Under the pieces are notes generated by a model that worked only from the letters and a program-made list of their open reading frames with translations, did no database searches and was not told the origin of the DNA. DNA of 64,000 nt from Neisseria uirgultaei. Lineage in GTDB: Bacteria; Pseudomonadota; Gammaproteobacteria; Burkholderiales; Neisseriaceae. Made by a program: the position numbers and the translations under genes. The stretch covers positions 139,104 through 203,103 of the forward strand of contig NZ_CAUIYF010000002.1 of the NCBI RefSeq assembly GCF_962719845.1. Direction: 5' to 3'. This document shows, one piece after another, positions 25,501 through 33,719 of this stretch; position 1 is the first letter of the stretch; the number at the start of each line of letters is the position of its first letter.

Positions 25501-27294
25501 ATGCAATTAGATATAGACCGTCTGGTCGCTTATTTCGGCGGCGTGAATGCACTTGCCGAAGCGTTGAAACAGCACGACCCCGAAAATGCCGCAACAACTG
25601 CTGCCATCTATAAATGGCGCACGCGCGGGTCGCTGCCTTTGGCGCAACTGCAAAAGCTGACCGCGCTGGCGGAAGCGCAAGGCAGGCCGCTGGATTTGAA
25701 TGCTTTTTTACAAAAAAACGAATCTCTGGAGAGAACAGAAATGACACAGACCAACCGCGTAATTATTTTCGACACCACCATGCGCGACGGCGAGCAGTCG
25801 CCCGGTGCATCCATGACCAAAGAGGAAAAAATCCGCATTGCCCGCCAGTTGGAGAAAATGGGCGTGGATGTGATTGAGGCGGGTTTCGCCGCCGCCAGCC
25901 CGGGCGATTTCGAATCGGTCAATGCGATTGCCAAAATCATCACCAAATCCACGGTCTGCTCGTTGGCGCGTGCCGTTGAAAACGATGTGCGTAAAGCAGG
26001 CGAAGCCGTTTCCCCCGCTCCGAAAAAACGCATCCATACTTTCATCGCCACCAGCCCCATCCACATGGAGCACAAACTGAAAATGAAGCCGCAGCAGGTC
26101 ATCGATGCGGCGGTCAAAGCAGTGAAAATCGCCAAAGAATACACCGACGATGTGGAATTTTCCGCCGAAGACGCCGTGCGTTCGGATTTGGACTTCCTCG
26201 CCAAAATCTTTACGGCGGTTATCGAAGCAGGTGCGACTACTATCAACATTCCCGATACTGTCGGCTACTCCATCCCTTCCGTGTGGTACGAGCGTATCAG
26301 CAACATCATTAAAAGCGTACCCAACGGCGACAAAGTAGTCTGGTCGACCCACTGCCACAACGACTTGGGTATGGCGGTTGCCAACTCGCTGGCCGCCGTT
26401 CAGGCAGGCGTGCGCCAAGTGGAATGCACCATCAACGGTTTGGGCGAACGTGCAGGTAATGCCAGCCTTGAAGAAATCGTGATGGCGTTGAAAGTGCGCC
26501 ATGACCTTTTCGGCTTGGAAACCGGCATCGACACCACACAAATCGTGCCGGTATCCAAATTGGTCTCCACCATTACCGGCTATCCGATTCAGCCCAACAA
26601 GGCGGTGGTCGGCGCAAACGCCTTTGCACACGAATCAGGCATCCATCAGGACGGCGTATTGAAACACCCCGAAACCTATGAAATCATGACTGCCGAATCG
26701 GTCGGCTGGTCAACCAACCGCCTGACTTTGGGCAAACTCTCCGGTCGCAGCGCGTTCCGCAGCAAACTGGCGGATTTGGGCATCGAGTTGGAAAGTGAAG
26801 AGGCACTGAACGCGGCATTTGCACGCTTCAAAGAACTTGCCGACAAAAAACGTGAAATCTTCGATGAAGACCTGCACGCGTTGGTGTCCGACGAAATGGG
26901 CAGCATGAACGCCGAAAGCTACAAATTCATCTCCCAAAAAATCAGCACCGAAACCGGCGAAGAACCGCGCGCTGACATCGTATTCAGCATCAAAGGCGAA
27001 GAAAAACGCGCTTCGGCCAGCGGTTCCGGTCCCGTCGATGCGATTTTCAAAGCGATTGAGAGCGTGGCGCAAAGCGGCGCGGCTTTGCAGATTTATTCCG
27101 TCAACGCCGTCACGCAAGGCACGGAAAGCCAAGGCGAAACCAGCGTCCGTCTGGCGCGCGGCAACCGCGTCGTCAACGGTCAGGGCGCGGATACCGACGT
27201 TTTGGTCGCCACCGCCAAAGCCTACCTTTCCGCCTTGAGCAAACTGGAATTTAGTGCCGCCAAACCGAAGGCGCAGGGCAGCGGTACGATTTGA
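25501..27294 (+). CDS. leuA: 2-isopropylmalate synthase with an in-frame N-terminal HTH-like domain
   Basis: The LeuA part (from Met at 25741, 517 aa) condenses acetyl-CoA with 2-oxoisovalerate, the first leucine-specific step. It shows FDTTMRDGEQSPGA, the metal-binding WSTHCHNDLGMAVANS and NGLGERAGNASLEEI, and has a C-terminal leucine-regulatory domain. The same frame opens at ATG 25501 with 80 more codons (LVAYFGGVNALAEAL, AAIYKWRTRGSLPL), resembling a Cro/YdaS-type HTH. No stop separates them. GGAGAGA lies 6 bases before the Met at 25741, so ordinary LeuA could start there. The upstream domain may be a separate overlapping product or a real fusion. Confidence 0.9.
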   Translation: MQLDIDRLVAYFGGVNALAEALKQHDPENAATTAAIYKWRTRGSLPLAQLQKLTALAEAQGRPLDLNAFLQKNESLERTEMTQTNRVIIFDTTMRDGEQSPGASMTKEEKIRIARQLEKMGVDVIEAGFAAASPGDFESVNAIAKIITKSTVCSLARAVENDVRKAGEAVSPAPKKRIHTFIATSPIHMEHKLKMKPQQVIDAAVKAVKIAKEYTDDVEFSAEDAVRSDLDFLAKIFTAVIEAGATTINIPDTVGYSIPSVWYERISNIIKSVPNGDKVVWSTHCHNDLGMAVANSLAAVQAGVRQVECTINGLGERAGNASLEEIVMALKVRHDLFGLETGIDTTQIVPVSKLVSTITGYPIQPNKAVVGANAFAHESGIHQDGVLKHPETYEIMTAESVGWSTNRLTLGKLSGRSAFRSKLADLGIELESEEALNAAFARFKELADKKREIFDEDLHALVSDEMGSMNAESYKFISQKISTETGEEPRADIVFSIKGEEKRASASGSGPVDAIFKAIESVAQSGAALQIYSVNAVTQGTESQGETSVRLARGNRVVNGQGADTDVLVATAKAYLSALSKLEFSAAKPKAQGSGTI

Positions 27295-27309
27295 GCGTGA
27301 AAACAGACG

Positions 27310-27345
27310 ATGCCGTCTGAAGCAAAAAAAGGCTTCAGACGGCAT
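27310..27345 (+). terminator. DUS inverted-pair terminator after leuA
   Basis: ATGCCGTCTGAA and its complement with a 12-base A-rich loop, 15 bases after the leuA stop. Confidence 0.7.
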
Positions 27346-27388
27346 TGCGGCGATAACGGGGTGCAAAACCCATTTGAAAAGGCAAATA

Positions 27389-28051
27389 ATGGATTCCCAA
27401 AAATTTACCGAAGCGTCCAAACGGCGGTTGAGCGAGCTGTTGGATGCGAAAAGCGAGCAGGGCAATACCATGCGCTGCGATGAAGTGCAGGGCTTTATGA
27501 TGGCGTTGTTGAGCGGGCCGGACAAACTGACACCGTTCGACTGGCTGCCGGAAGTGTTGGGCGACGAATCGCAATTTACCGCCGCCGAACGTTCCGAAAT
27601 CGAACGGCTGGTTTTGGCAATGGCGATGGACACGACCGCCGCGATGTCGGATAAAAAGCTGCCCGATTTGTGGCTTTATGAAGACGGCGAGGGCGGCAGC
27701 GATTTTTACACTTGGTGCAATGCTTATCTTTACGGCTTGGACATTGTGCCGACCGATTGGTTTGAAGCCGCCGATGATGAAGAATTTGAAGAGTTGTTTT
27801 ATCCCATCATGGCATTGGGCGGTATTTACGATGAAGAGGAAAACGGCTCTATCCGTCTGCAATTCACAGAAGGCGAGCTGGCGGAGCTGGAATCCGAGTT
27901 GCCTTATGCATTGGCGGATATCTACCGCTACTGGCAGGTAGTCATCAATAAACCGCAAACCGTCCGCAGGGAAGGGGAAAAAACCGGCAGGAACGATCCC
28001 TGCCCGTGCGGCAGCGGCAAAAAATACAAGGCGTGTTGCGGTAAGAACTGA
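27389..28051 (+). CDS. UPF0149/YecA-family protein with C-terminal SEC-C zinc motif
   Basis: A 220-aa acidic protein. Residues about 8-185 match the UPF0149 family (RCDEVQGFMMALLSGPDKL, DLWLYEDGEGGSDFYTW, FYPIMALGGIYDEEENG). The end carries a SEC-C motif, NDPCPCGSGKKYKACCGKN, a zinc knuckle shared with SecA and usually linked to ribosome or SecB contact. The exact role is unknown. The ATG at 27389 has GAAAAGG upstream. It is flanked by DUS terminators, so it is monocistronic. Confidence 0.9.
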   Translation: MDSQKFTEASKRRLSELLDAKSEQGNTMRCDEVQGFMMALLSGPDKLTPFDWLPEVLGDESQFTAAERSEIERLVLAMAMDTTAAMSDKKLPDLWLYEDGEGGSDFYTWCNAYLYGLDIVPTDWFEAADDEEFEELFYPIMALGGIYDEEENGSIRLQFTEGELAELESELPYALADIYRYWQVVINKPQTVRREGEKTGRNDPCPCGSGKKYKACCGKN

Positions 28052-28083
28052 AGCGTTTGTTTCCATCTGAACCAAACGTAAAA

Positions 28084-28120
28084 ATGCCGTCTGAAAAGCA
28101 GTTTGCGTTTCAGACGGCAT
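28084..28120. terminator. DUS inverted-pair terminator between convergent genes
   Basis: Facing ATGCCGTCTGAA copies with a 13-base loop, shared by the UPF0149 gene and lgt. Confidence 0.75.
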
Positions 28121-28134
28121 TTTGCCGGAAAGGT

Positions 28135-28983
28135 TTAATGCTTCCTGCTGCCGAAGAAGACGAAGCCTGCCGCACCCAAAACAATCATCGGGACGCTCAG
28201 CCATTGCCCCATCGACAGACCAAAGGTCAGCAGCCCGAGATAGTCGTCGGGTTGGCGCGCAAATTCGGCAATGAAGCGGAACACGCCGTAGCCGCCGAGG
28301 AAGAGCGCGGCGGTCTGCCCGGCCGGGCGCGGTTTTTTCGAGAACAGCCACACGGCGATAAACAGGCAGATGCCTTCAAGGGCAAACTGATAAAGCTGCG
28401 AGGGATGACGCGGCAGCATACCGTATTGTTGCAGCCATTCTGCCCAAAGCGGATTGTGCGCGGCGGCTTCGAGGTCTTCGTAATGCGCCTGCGGGAAACC
28501 CATTGCCCAGAATGCGCTGATGTCGGTAACGCGCCCCCACAGTTCTCCGTTGATGAAGTTGCCGATGCGTCCCGAAGCAAGTCCCAAGGGAACGAGCGGG
28601 GTGACCGTGTCGGTCAGTTTGAGGAAGCCGATGCCGTGCTTGCGGCTGAACAACCACATGGCAATAACTACACCCAAAAAGCCGCCGTGAAACGACATTC
28701 CGCCTTCCCATACCTTGAAAATATCAAGCGGATGGGCGAGGTAGTCGGAAAACTTGTAAAACAGGACGTAACCCAAACGCCCGCCTAAAATCACGCCCAA
28801 AATGCCCCAAGTGAGGAAGTCGTCGAGCGATTCTTTGGTAAAAACGGACAAGCCTTGCGCGATGCGCCTTCTGCCGAGAAAGGTAAAAAGAATAAATCCG
28901 AGGATGTAGCTTAAGGCATACCAGCGGACGGCAAGCGGGCCGATACTGATGAGGACGGGGTCGAATTGGGGATGGGTAATCAT
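28135..28983 (-). CDS. lgt: Phosphatidylglycerol:prolipoprotein diacylglyceryl transferase
   Basis: Lgt attaches diacylglycerol to the lipobox Cys of prolipoproteins in the inner membrane. The 282-aa protein (MITHPQFDPVLISIG) has about seven helices, the active-site loop WEGGMSFHGGFLG and the signature GRIGNFINGELWGR. The tail LTFGLSMGQWLSVPMIVLG is also typical. I chose the ATG at 28983 with AAGGAAC upstream. An in-frame ATG at 29001 adds six residues. Lipoproteins made in this window (36-37 kb) would be its substrates. Confidence 0.96.
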   Translation of the reverse strand: MITHPQFDPVLISIGPLAVRWYALSYILGFILFTFLGRRRIAQGLSVFTKESLDDFLTWGILGVILGGRLGYVLFYKFSDYLAHPLDIFKVWEGGMSFHGGFLGVVIAMWLFSRKHGIGFLKLTDTVTPLVPLGLASGRIGNFINGELWGRVTDISAFWAMGFPQAHYEDLEAAAHNPLWAEWLQQYGMLPRHPSQLYQFALEGICLFIAVWLFSKKPRPAGQTAALFLGGYGVFRFIAEFARQPDDYLGLLTFGLSMGQWLSVPMIVLGAAGFVFFGSRKH

Positions 28984-29001
28984 GATGTTCCTTGATTTCA
29001 A

Positions 29002-29036
29002 ATGCCGTCTGAAAGGCGGAAGGCTTCAGACGGCAT
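29002..29036 (-). terminator. DUS inverted-pair terminator after the M14 peptidase gene
   Basis: Facing ATGCCGTCTGAA copies with an 11-base loop, between the M14 gene and lgt. Confidence 0.7.
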
Positions 29037-29054
29037 TTTCGGGGAGGGGAAATG

Positions 29055-30185
29055 TCAGCGGAAATCGCCGGCGACGTTCAAAATGGCGGAAAGCACCGCT
29101 TCCCCAAGCCGCAAAGAACGCTGGCCGTTCCAGCCGAAGTCGTCGTCGGGCAGGTTGGCATTGTCTTTGAACGGCATTTCCAGCGTGTAGGCAAGGCAGT
29201 TGAAACGATTGCCGACCCAGTTGGTCGCCAAGGTCATATTCGCTTTGCCCGGCGCGTCTTTTTCGTAACCGTATTCGTCTTGGAAATCAGGGCTGGCGTT
29301 CAAAAGGGCGGTTTTGAACTGCGCTTCCAACGCGGAAATGCGCGGATTGTAGTTCTGCACACCTTCAGTTCCTGCAACAAAGACAAAGGGCAAACCTTCA
29401 TCGCCGTGGATGTCCAAAAACAAATCCACGCCGGTTTCCAGCATTTTTTCGCGCACGAAGAACACTTCGGGGCTTTTTTCCAAAGTCGGGTTTTCCCATT
29501 CACGGTTGAGGTTCGCACCGGCGGCGTTGGTACGCAGGTTGCCCAGTGCCGAACCGTCGGGGTTCATGTTTGGCACGATGTAGAACGTGGCGCGGTCGAG
29601 CAGGGTGCGCGCTGTCGGGTCTTGCGGGTCGAGCAGTCTGCCGAGCAGCCCCTCGACAAACCATTCCGCCATCGTTTCACCCGGATGCTGGCGGGCGGTA
29701 ATCCAGATTTTCAAATCACTTTCTACCTGATTGCCGATGGTCAGCAGATTGATGTCGCGCCCTTGCACGGTGCTGCCCAAGTCGTCGATGCGGCACAGGC
29801 CGCTGCCTTGCGCGTCGCCGAGGAGGTTCAGATGCTGCTCTTCGGAATAGGGTTCGAAATAGGCGTAGTACACGCTATTGGATAGCGGGGTATGGTTGAT
29901 GGTCAGTACGCCGTTTTCGTAGGAAGTCGGTACGCGGAACCAGTTGCGGCGGTCGTATGAGGCACATGCCTGATAGCCTTCCCAACCTTTCGGGTAGGCG
30001 GCTTCTGCCGCGTTTTCAAAATGCATGATGCAGTTTTGATAGGCCGCGCCTTGCAGCCGGAAGTAGAACCATTGTGCGAAATCGGAGGCGTTGTCGGGAC
30101 GCAGGGCGAGGCGGATGTTGGAAGGGTCGGTCAGGTCTTTGACGACGACCGAGCCGGCATCGAAGCGGGTGCTGATTTTAATCAT
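29055..30185 (-). CDS. M14-family cytosolic-type zinc carboxypeptidase
   Basis: A 376-aa protein with an N-terminal beta-rich domain (about 1-120) and a C-terminal carboxypeptidase domain. Zinc ligands are visible in ARQHPGETMAEW (HxxE) and DIHGDEGLPF (second His). Substrate and catalytic residues lie in NMNPDGSALGNLRTN and YTLEMPF (Glu). The layout with the N-terminal domain matches the cytosolic carboxypeptidase (Nna1-like) branch, known in eukaryotes for removing glutamates. The bacterial substrate is unknown. There is no signal peptide. Confidence 0.88.
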   Translation of the reverse strand: MIKISTRFDAGSVVVKDLTDPSNIRLALRPDNASDFAQWFYFRLQGAAYQNCIMHFENAAEAAYPKGWEGYQACASYDRRNWFRVPTSYENGVLTINHTPLSNSVYYAYFEPYSEEQHLNLLGDAQGSGLCRIDDLGSTVQGRDINLLTIGNQVESDLKIWITARQHPGETMAEWFVEGLLGRLLDPQDPTARTLLDRATFYIVPNMNPDGSALGNLRTNAAGANLNREWENPTLEKSPEVFFVREKMLETGVDLFLDIHGDEGLPFVFVAGTEGVQNYNPRISALEAQFKTALLNASPDFQDEYGYEKDAPGKANMTLATNWVGNRFNCLAYTLEMPFKDNANLPDDDFGWNGQRSLRLGEAVLSAILNVAGDFR

Positions 30186-30275
30186 GGGGAATCCTTGCTG
30201 TCGCCGGTTTCTCGAACCGGATAAACCGTGATTTTACCGCCCGTATCGCAAGGCTTCAACCTGCCCGAAGGTGTG

Positions 30276-30315
30276 CCAAACGCCGTCTGAAGATTGTTTC
30301 AGACGGCATTTGGCG
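30276..30315. terminator. Extended DUS-pair hairpin upstream of argB
   Basis: GCCAAACGCCGTCTGAA and TTCAGACGGCATTTGGC form a long stem with one mismatch. It lies between the divergent M14 and argB genes, so it is not at a gene end. Confidence 0.5.
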
Positions 30316-30353
30316 TTAACATAAGCCGAAATTGTCAACAATATGGAGCCGTT

Positions 30354-31250
30354 ATGGCGTTTGAAAACATTATTTCCGCCGCCGACAAGGCACGCATCCT
30401 TGCCGAAGCACTGCCTTACATCCGCCGGTTTTCCGGTTCGGTCGCCGTTATCAAGTACGGCGGCAACGCGATGACCGAACCTGCCTTGAAAGAAGGGTTT
30501 GCCCGCGATGTCGTGCTGCTGAAACTGGTTGGCATTCATCCCGTCATCGTTCACGGCGGCGGGCCGCAGATCAATGCGATGCTTGAAAAAGTCGGCAAAA
30601 AGGGCGAATTTGTCCAAGGGATGCGCGTTACCGACAAAGAGACGATGGATATTGTCGAAATGGTGTTGGGCGGGCACGTCAACAAGGAAATCGTGTCGAT
30701 GATTAACACATACGGCGGGCACGCGGTCGGCGTAAGCGGGCGCGACGACCATTTCATTAAGGCGAAGAAACTTTTGGTCGATACGCCCGAACAGAATGGC
30801 GTGGACATCGGACAGGTCGGTACGGTGGAAAGCATCGATACCGGTTTGGTTAAAGGGCTGATAGAACGCGGCTGCATTCCCGTCGTTGCCCCCGTCGGCG
30901 TAGGTGAAAAAGGCGAAGCGTTCAACATCAACGCCGATTTGGTGGCAGGCAAATTGGCGGAAGAATTGAACGCCGAAAAACTCTTGATGATGACGAATAT
31001 CGCCGGTGTGATGGACAAAACGGGCAATCTGCTGACCAAACTCACGCCGAAACGGATTGACGAACTGATTGCCGACGGCACGCTGTATGGCGGTATGCTG
31101 CCGAAAATCGCTTCTGCGGTCGAAGCCGCCGTCAACGGTGTGAAAGCCACGCACATCATCGACGGCAGGTTGCCCAACGCTCTTTTGCTGGAAATCTTTA
31201 CCGATGCCGGTATCGGGTCGATGATTTTGGGCGGCGGGGAAGATGCCTGA
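30354..31250 (+). CDS. argB: Acetylglutamate kinase
   Basis: ArgB phosphorylates N-acetylglutamate in arginine synthesis. The 298-aa protein shows VAVIKYGGNAMTEPAL (about 30-45), PVIVHGGGPQINAML, and AFNINADLVAGKLAEEL with the end GSMILGGG. I chose the ATG at 30354 (MAFENIISAADKARIL), preceded by TGGAG. An upstream in-frame ATG at 30294 lies in the DUS hairpin. It is divergent from the M14 gene, with repeat-rich DNA downstream. Confidence 0.96.
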   Translation: MAFENIISAADKARILAEALPYIRRFSGSVAVIKYGGNAMTEPALKEGFARDVVLLKLVGIHPVIVHGGGPQINAMLEKVGKKGEFVQGMRVTDKETMDIVEMVLGGHVNKEIVSMINTYGGHAVGVSGRDDHFIKAKKLLVDTPEQNGVDIGQVGTVESIDTGLVKGLIERGCIPVVAPVGVGEKGEAFNINADLVAGKLAEELNAEKLLMMTNIAGVMDKTGNLLTKLTPKRIDELIADGTLYGGMLPKIASAVEAAVNGVKATHIIDGRLPNALLLEIFTDAGIGSMILGGGEDA

Positions 31251-31415
31251 AGCAAAGGCGGAAAATGCCGGCTTTGGCGGAAAACCCGTTTGTCCGGTTT
31301 CTGTTTTTGGGGTTTCGGGCAATTTCTAAGTTGTTATTCCCGAGAAAACAGAAACCAAAACAGAAACCTAAAATCCGTCATTCCCGCCGGGAATCTGGTT
31401 TTTTTGAAATCCGGT

Positions 31416-31570
31416 CATCGTATTTCCTTAATGGTTGAAACCCCGCCACTCGAACATCCGTCCTTCGTGGCGGCAGAATCAGACTTTGTTTGGGAGGGGT
31501 GTAACCCCTTCCAAATCAGGGCAACACATGGGGAGACGCTTTATGTGTCGTCCTGTGTGTTGGAACATTT
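31416..31570 (-). repeat. REP2-like repeat, orphan copy
   Basis: On the minus strand it ends AACCATTAAGGAAATACGATG, a ribosome-binding site plus ATG, but only a short frame follows. It shares GACGCTTTATGTGTCGTCCT and TGTGTGTTGGAACATT with the copy at 32812-32957. Confidence 0.65.
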
Positions 31571-31634
31571 CGGATAAATTCTCGCGGCTTTGATTTTCTG
31601 TTTTTCGATAATGCCATAACTTTGAAATCTCGTC

Positions 31635-31654
31635 ATTCCCGCGCAGGCGGGAAT
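31635..31654. repeat. dRS3 repeat
   Basis: ATTCCCGCGCAGGCGGGAAT, a canonical 20-base dRS3. Confidence 0.9.
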
Positions 31655-31706
31655 CCAGACCTGTCGGCACGGAAACTTATCGGGAAAAAAAGGTTTCTTT
31701 AGATTT

Positions 31707-31861
31707 TATAGTGGATTAACAAAAAACAGTACGGCGTTGCCTCGCCTCAGCTCAAAGAGAACGATTCTCTAAGGTGCTGAAGCACCAAGTGAATCGGTTC
31801 CGTACTATTTGTACTGTCTGCGGCTTCGTCGCCTTGTCCTGATTTTTGTTAATCCACTATA
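31707..31861. repeat. Correia element (CREE), full-length 155 bp
   Basis: TATAGTGGATTAACAAAA to TTTTTGTTAATCCACTATA, with an internal CTCAGCTCAAAGAGAACG segment. It is in the opposite orientation to the copy at 22705. Confidence 0.92.
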
Positions 31862-31869
31862 CGTCCTAG

Positions 31870-31889
31870 ATTCCCACTTTCGTGGGAAT
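31870..31889. repeat. dRS3 repeat
   Basis: ATTCCCACTTTCGTGGGAAT, followed by GACGGG. The same 20 bases recur at 31984. Confidence 0.88.
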
Positions 31890-31983
31890 GACGGGATGTG
31901 GGTTTTGTGCGGATTTGAACCGGTAAGGGTGGTGTGGGATTGGTGGAATGACGAAATATAAGTTTCCGTGCGGACGGATCAAG

Positions 31984-32003
31984 ATTCCCACTTTCGTGGG
32001 AAT
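31984..32003. repeat. dRS3 repeat
   Basis: ATTCCCACTTTCGTGGGAAT, an exact copy of 31870-31889. Confidence 0.88.
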
Positions 32004-32101
32004 GACGGTGGAAAGATTGTTGTTTTTCCCGATGAATTCCTGTGTTTTTTGTTTTTCCGGATAAATTCCTGTGGCTTTGAGTTTTTGGGATTTCAGCCTC
32101 A

Positions 32102-32138
32102 ATGCCGTCTGAACGCCGAATCGGGCTTCAGACGGCAT
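32102..32138 (-). terminator. DUS inverted-pair terminator after the HAD gene
   Basis: Facing ATGCCGTCTGAA copies with a 13-base loop, 5 bases past the stop on the minus strand. Confidence 0.7.
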
Positions 32139-32142
32139 TGCG

Positions 32143-32811
32143 TCATTTGAAATTCAAAACCGGCCAGCCTTTTTCTTTGGCTTCTTTTTCCAGCTCGGCA
32201 TCGGGGTTGACGGCGACGGGTTCGCTGACGAGGCGCAACAGCGGCAGGTCGTTTTTGGAGTCGCTGTAAAAATAGGTTTTGCCGTAGCTTTGGAGCGTTT
32301 CGCCGCGTTCGGCAAGCCATTGGTTCAGGCGGGTAATCTTGCCTTCTTTGAGGCTGGGCGTGCCGATGTAGTTGCCGGTGTAACGGCCGTCGGCACCGGT
32401 TTCGAGTTGCGTGCCGATGATGTTGGTGATGCCGAAAAGGCGGCAGACGGGCGTGATGATAAACTCGTTGGTCGAGGAAATCACGAGGGTTTCGTCGCCT
32501 GCCATTTGGTGGCTCTGTACCAGCATACGCTGCATAGGCGAGATGTGGGGGATGATGTATTCCGCCATAAATTCGCGGTGAAACTCTGCCAGCTCTTCTT
32601 TGCTGTAACGGGCGAGCGGGGCGAGGTGGAATTTGAGGAATGCGTCGATGTCGAGGCAGCCGTTTTGGTAGTCGCGGTAGAATTTTTCGTTTTGCGCTTC
32701 GGTTTCGGCAGCGTCAACCAACCCTTTTTTGATGAGGTATTGCGGCCAGGCGTGGTCGGAATCGGTGTTGATGAGGGTGTTGTCGAGGTCGAAGATGGCG
32801 AGGTTGTTCAT
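32143..32811 (-). CDS. HAD-IB family phosphatase (SerB-like)
   Basis: A 222-aa cytosolic phosphatase. HAD motif I is AIFDLDNTLINTDSD (Asp nucleophile), motif II is TLVISSTNEFI, and motif III/IV is KTYFYSDSKNDLPLLRLVS. A helical cap lies between motifs I and II. This matches the HAD-IB group that includes phosphoserine phosphatase-like and histidinol-phosphatase-like enzymes; the substrate is not determined. A REP2-like repeat lies directly at its start and provides AAGGAAATACG before the ATG. hda is upstream on the same strand. Confidence 0.88.
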   Translation of the reverse strand: MNNLAIFDLDNTLINTDSDHAWPQYLIKKGLVDAAETEAQNEKFYRDYQNGCLDIDAFLKFHLAPLARYSKEELAEFHREFMAEYIIPHISPMQRMLVQSHQMAGDETLVISSTNEFIITPVCRLFGITNIIGTQLETGADGRYTGNYIGTPSLKEGKITRLNQWLAERGETLQSYGKTYFYSDSKNDLPLLRLVSEPVAVNPDAELEKEAKEKGWPVLNFK

Positions 32812-32957
32812 CGTATTTCCTTAATGGTTGAAACCCTGACACTCGGACATCCGTCCTTCGTGGCGGCGGGAGCAGACTTTGTTTGGGAAGGGTGAAATCA
32901 GGGCAACATATAGGGCGACGCTTTATGTGTCGTCCTGTGTGTTGGAACATTGGGTTT
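32812..32957 (-). repeat. REP2-like repeat at the HAD gene start
   Basis: On the minus strand it runs from a conserved AATGTTCCAACACACAGGAC to CAACCATTAAGGAAATACG next to the ATG at 32811. It is a close relative of 31416-31570. It also overlaps the 3' end of hda. Confidence 0.7.
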
Positions 32958-33615
32958 CCTGTTGTTTCAAAAGCTGGCGCAAAAGCGGCAGGGTGATGCG
33001 TTTGCCCATTGTGACGGCGTAGTTGTCCAGCGTGTCGAGCATCATCATCAGGCTGTCCATATCGCGCCGCCAGTGTTTGAGCAGGTATTCGAAAATTTCG
33101 GAATCGACGGTTACTTGGCGTGCCGCCGCCATACTGGCGAGCGCGTCGATTTTTTCTTGGTCGGTTAAGGGTTTGACTTCGTAAACGAGGCAGTATGCCA
33201 TACGCGTCCGCAAATCCTCGCGGATGACGAGCTGCTGGGGCGTGTATTCCGAACCAAGCAGCAAAAAGCCTTTGCCGCTGTTGCGGAAGCGGTTGAAGAT
33301 GGAAAAAAGCAGGGCTTGTTCTTCGTTGCCCAGCTTTTCGACTTGATCGACGGCGAGGTATTCCGCCTCGAACGCGGCATCGGTCAGCGGCATGGAGGCG
33401 GCATCGATATAGGCGGCGTTTTTGCCGGCTTCGAGCGCCTGTGCGACCCACGCCTGCAACAGATGGCTTTTGCCCGCGCCTTCTTCGCCCCAAACATAGA
33501 TAAACTGTCCGTGTTTGTGTCGGAGGACATAGACCAGTTCCGCGTTTTCCGTGCCGAGGAATTTGTCGAAACTCGGATAGTCGTGTGCGGCAAAGTCGAA
33601 AATAAGCTGGTTCAC
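32923..33615 (-). CDS. hda: DnaA regulatory inactivator Hda (DnaA-like AAA+ protein)
   Basis: Hda, with the DNA-loaded sliding clamp, promotes hydrolysis of DnaA-bound ATP and so limits initiation. The 230-aa protein from GTG 33615 begins VNQLIFDFAAHDYPSFDKFL; the QLIFDF is a clamp-binding motif. Walker A is WGEEGAGKSHLLQAW and sensor sequences lie in FLLLGSEYTPQQL. It lacks the DnaA DNA-binding domain, as expected. An ATG 21 codons upstream would bury the clamp motif and is less likely. The C-terminus overlaps a REP2-like repeat. Confidence 0.9.
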   Translation of the reverse strand: MNQLIFDFAAHDYPSFDKFLGTENAELVYVLRHKHGQFIYVWGEEGAGKSHLLQAWVAQALEAGKNAAYIDAASMPLTDAAFEAEYLAVDQVEKLGNEEQALLFSIFNRFRNSGKGFLLLGSEYTPQQLVIREDLRTRMAYCLVYEVKPLTDQEKIDALASMAAARQVTVDSEIFEYLLKHWRRDMDSLMMMLDTLDNYAVTMGKRITLPLLRQLLKQQETQCSNTQDDT

Positions 33616-33686
33616 GGTTCGGCATTCCGAGGGGTGGTAAACGGGTTTATTGTACGTTGTTTTCGCGTGCTTTATCAATTTGAAAA

Positions 33687-33716
33687 ATGCCGTCTGAAAA
33701 CGGCTTCAGACGGCAT
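33687..33716 (-). terminator. DUS inverted-pair terminator after the ABC transporter gene
   Basis: Facing ATGCCGTCTGAA copies with a 6-base loop, 3 bases past the stop on the minus strand. Confidence 0.7.
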
Positions 33717-33719
33717 CGT

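Larger units (their letters stand above)
31251..32101. repeat. Intergenic repeat mosaic (REP2-like, dRS3 and CREE)
   Basis: About 850 bases without a gene. It contains a REP2-like element (31416-31570), short and full dRS3 copies (31380-31394, 31635-31654, 31870-31889, 31984-32003) and a Correia element (31707-31861). This composition is that of a neisserial intergenic mosaic element. Confidence 0.8.
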
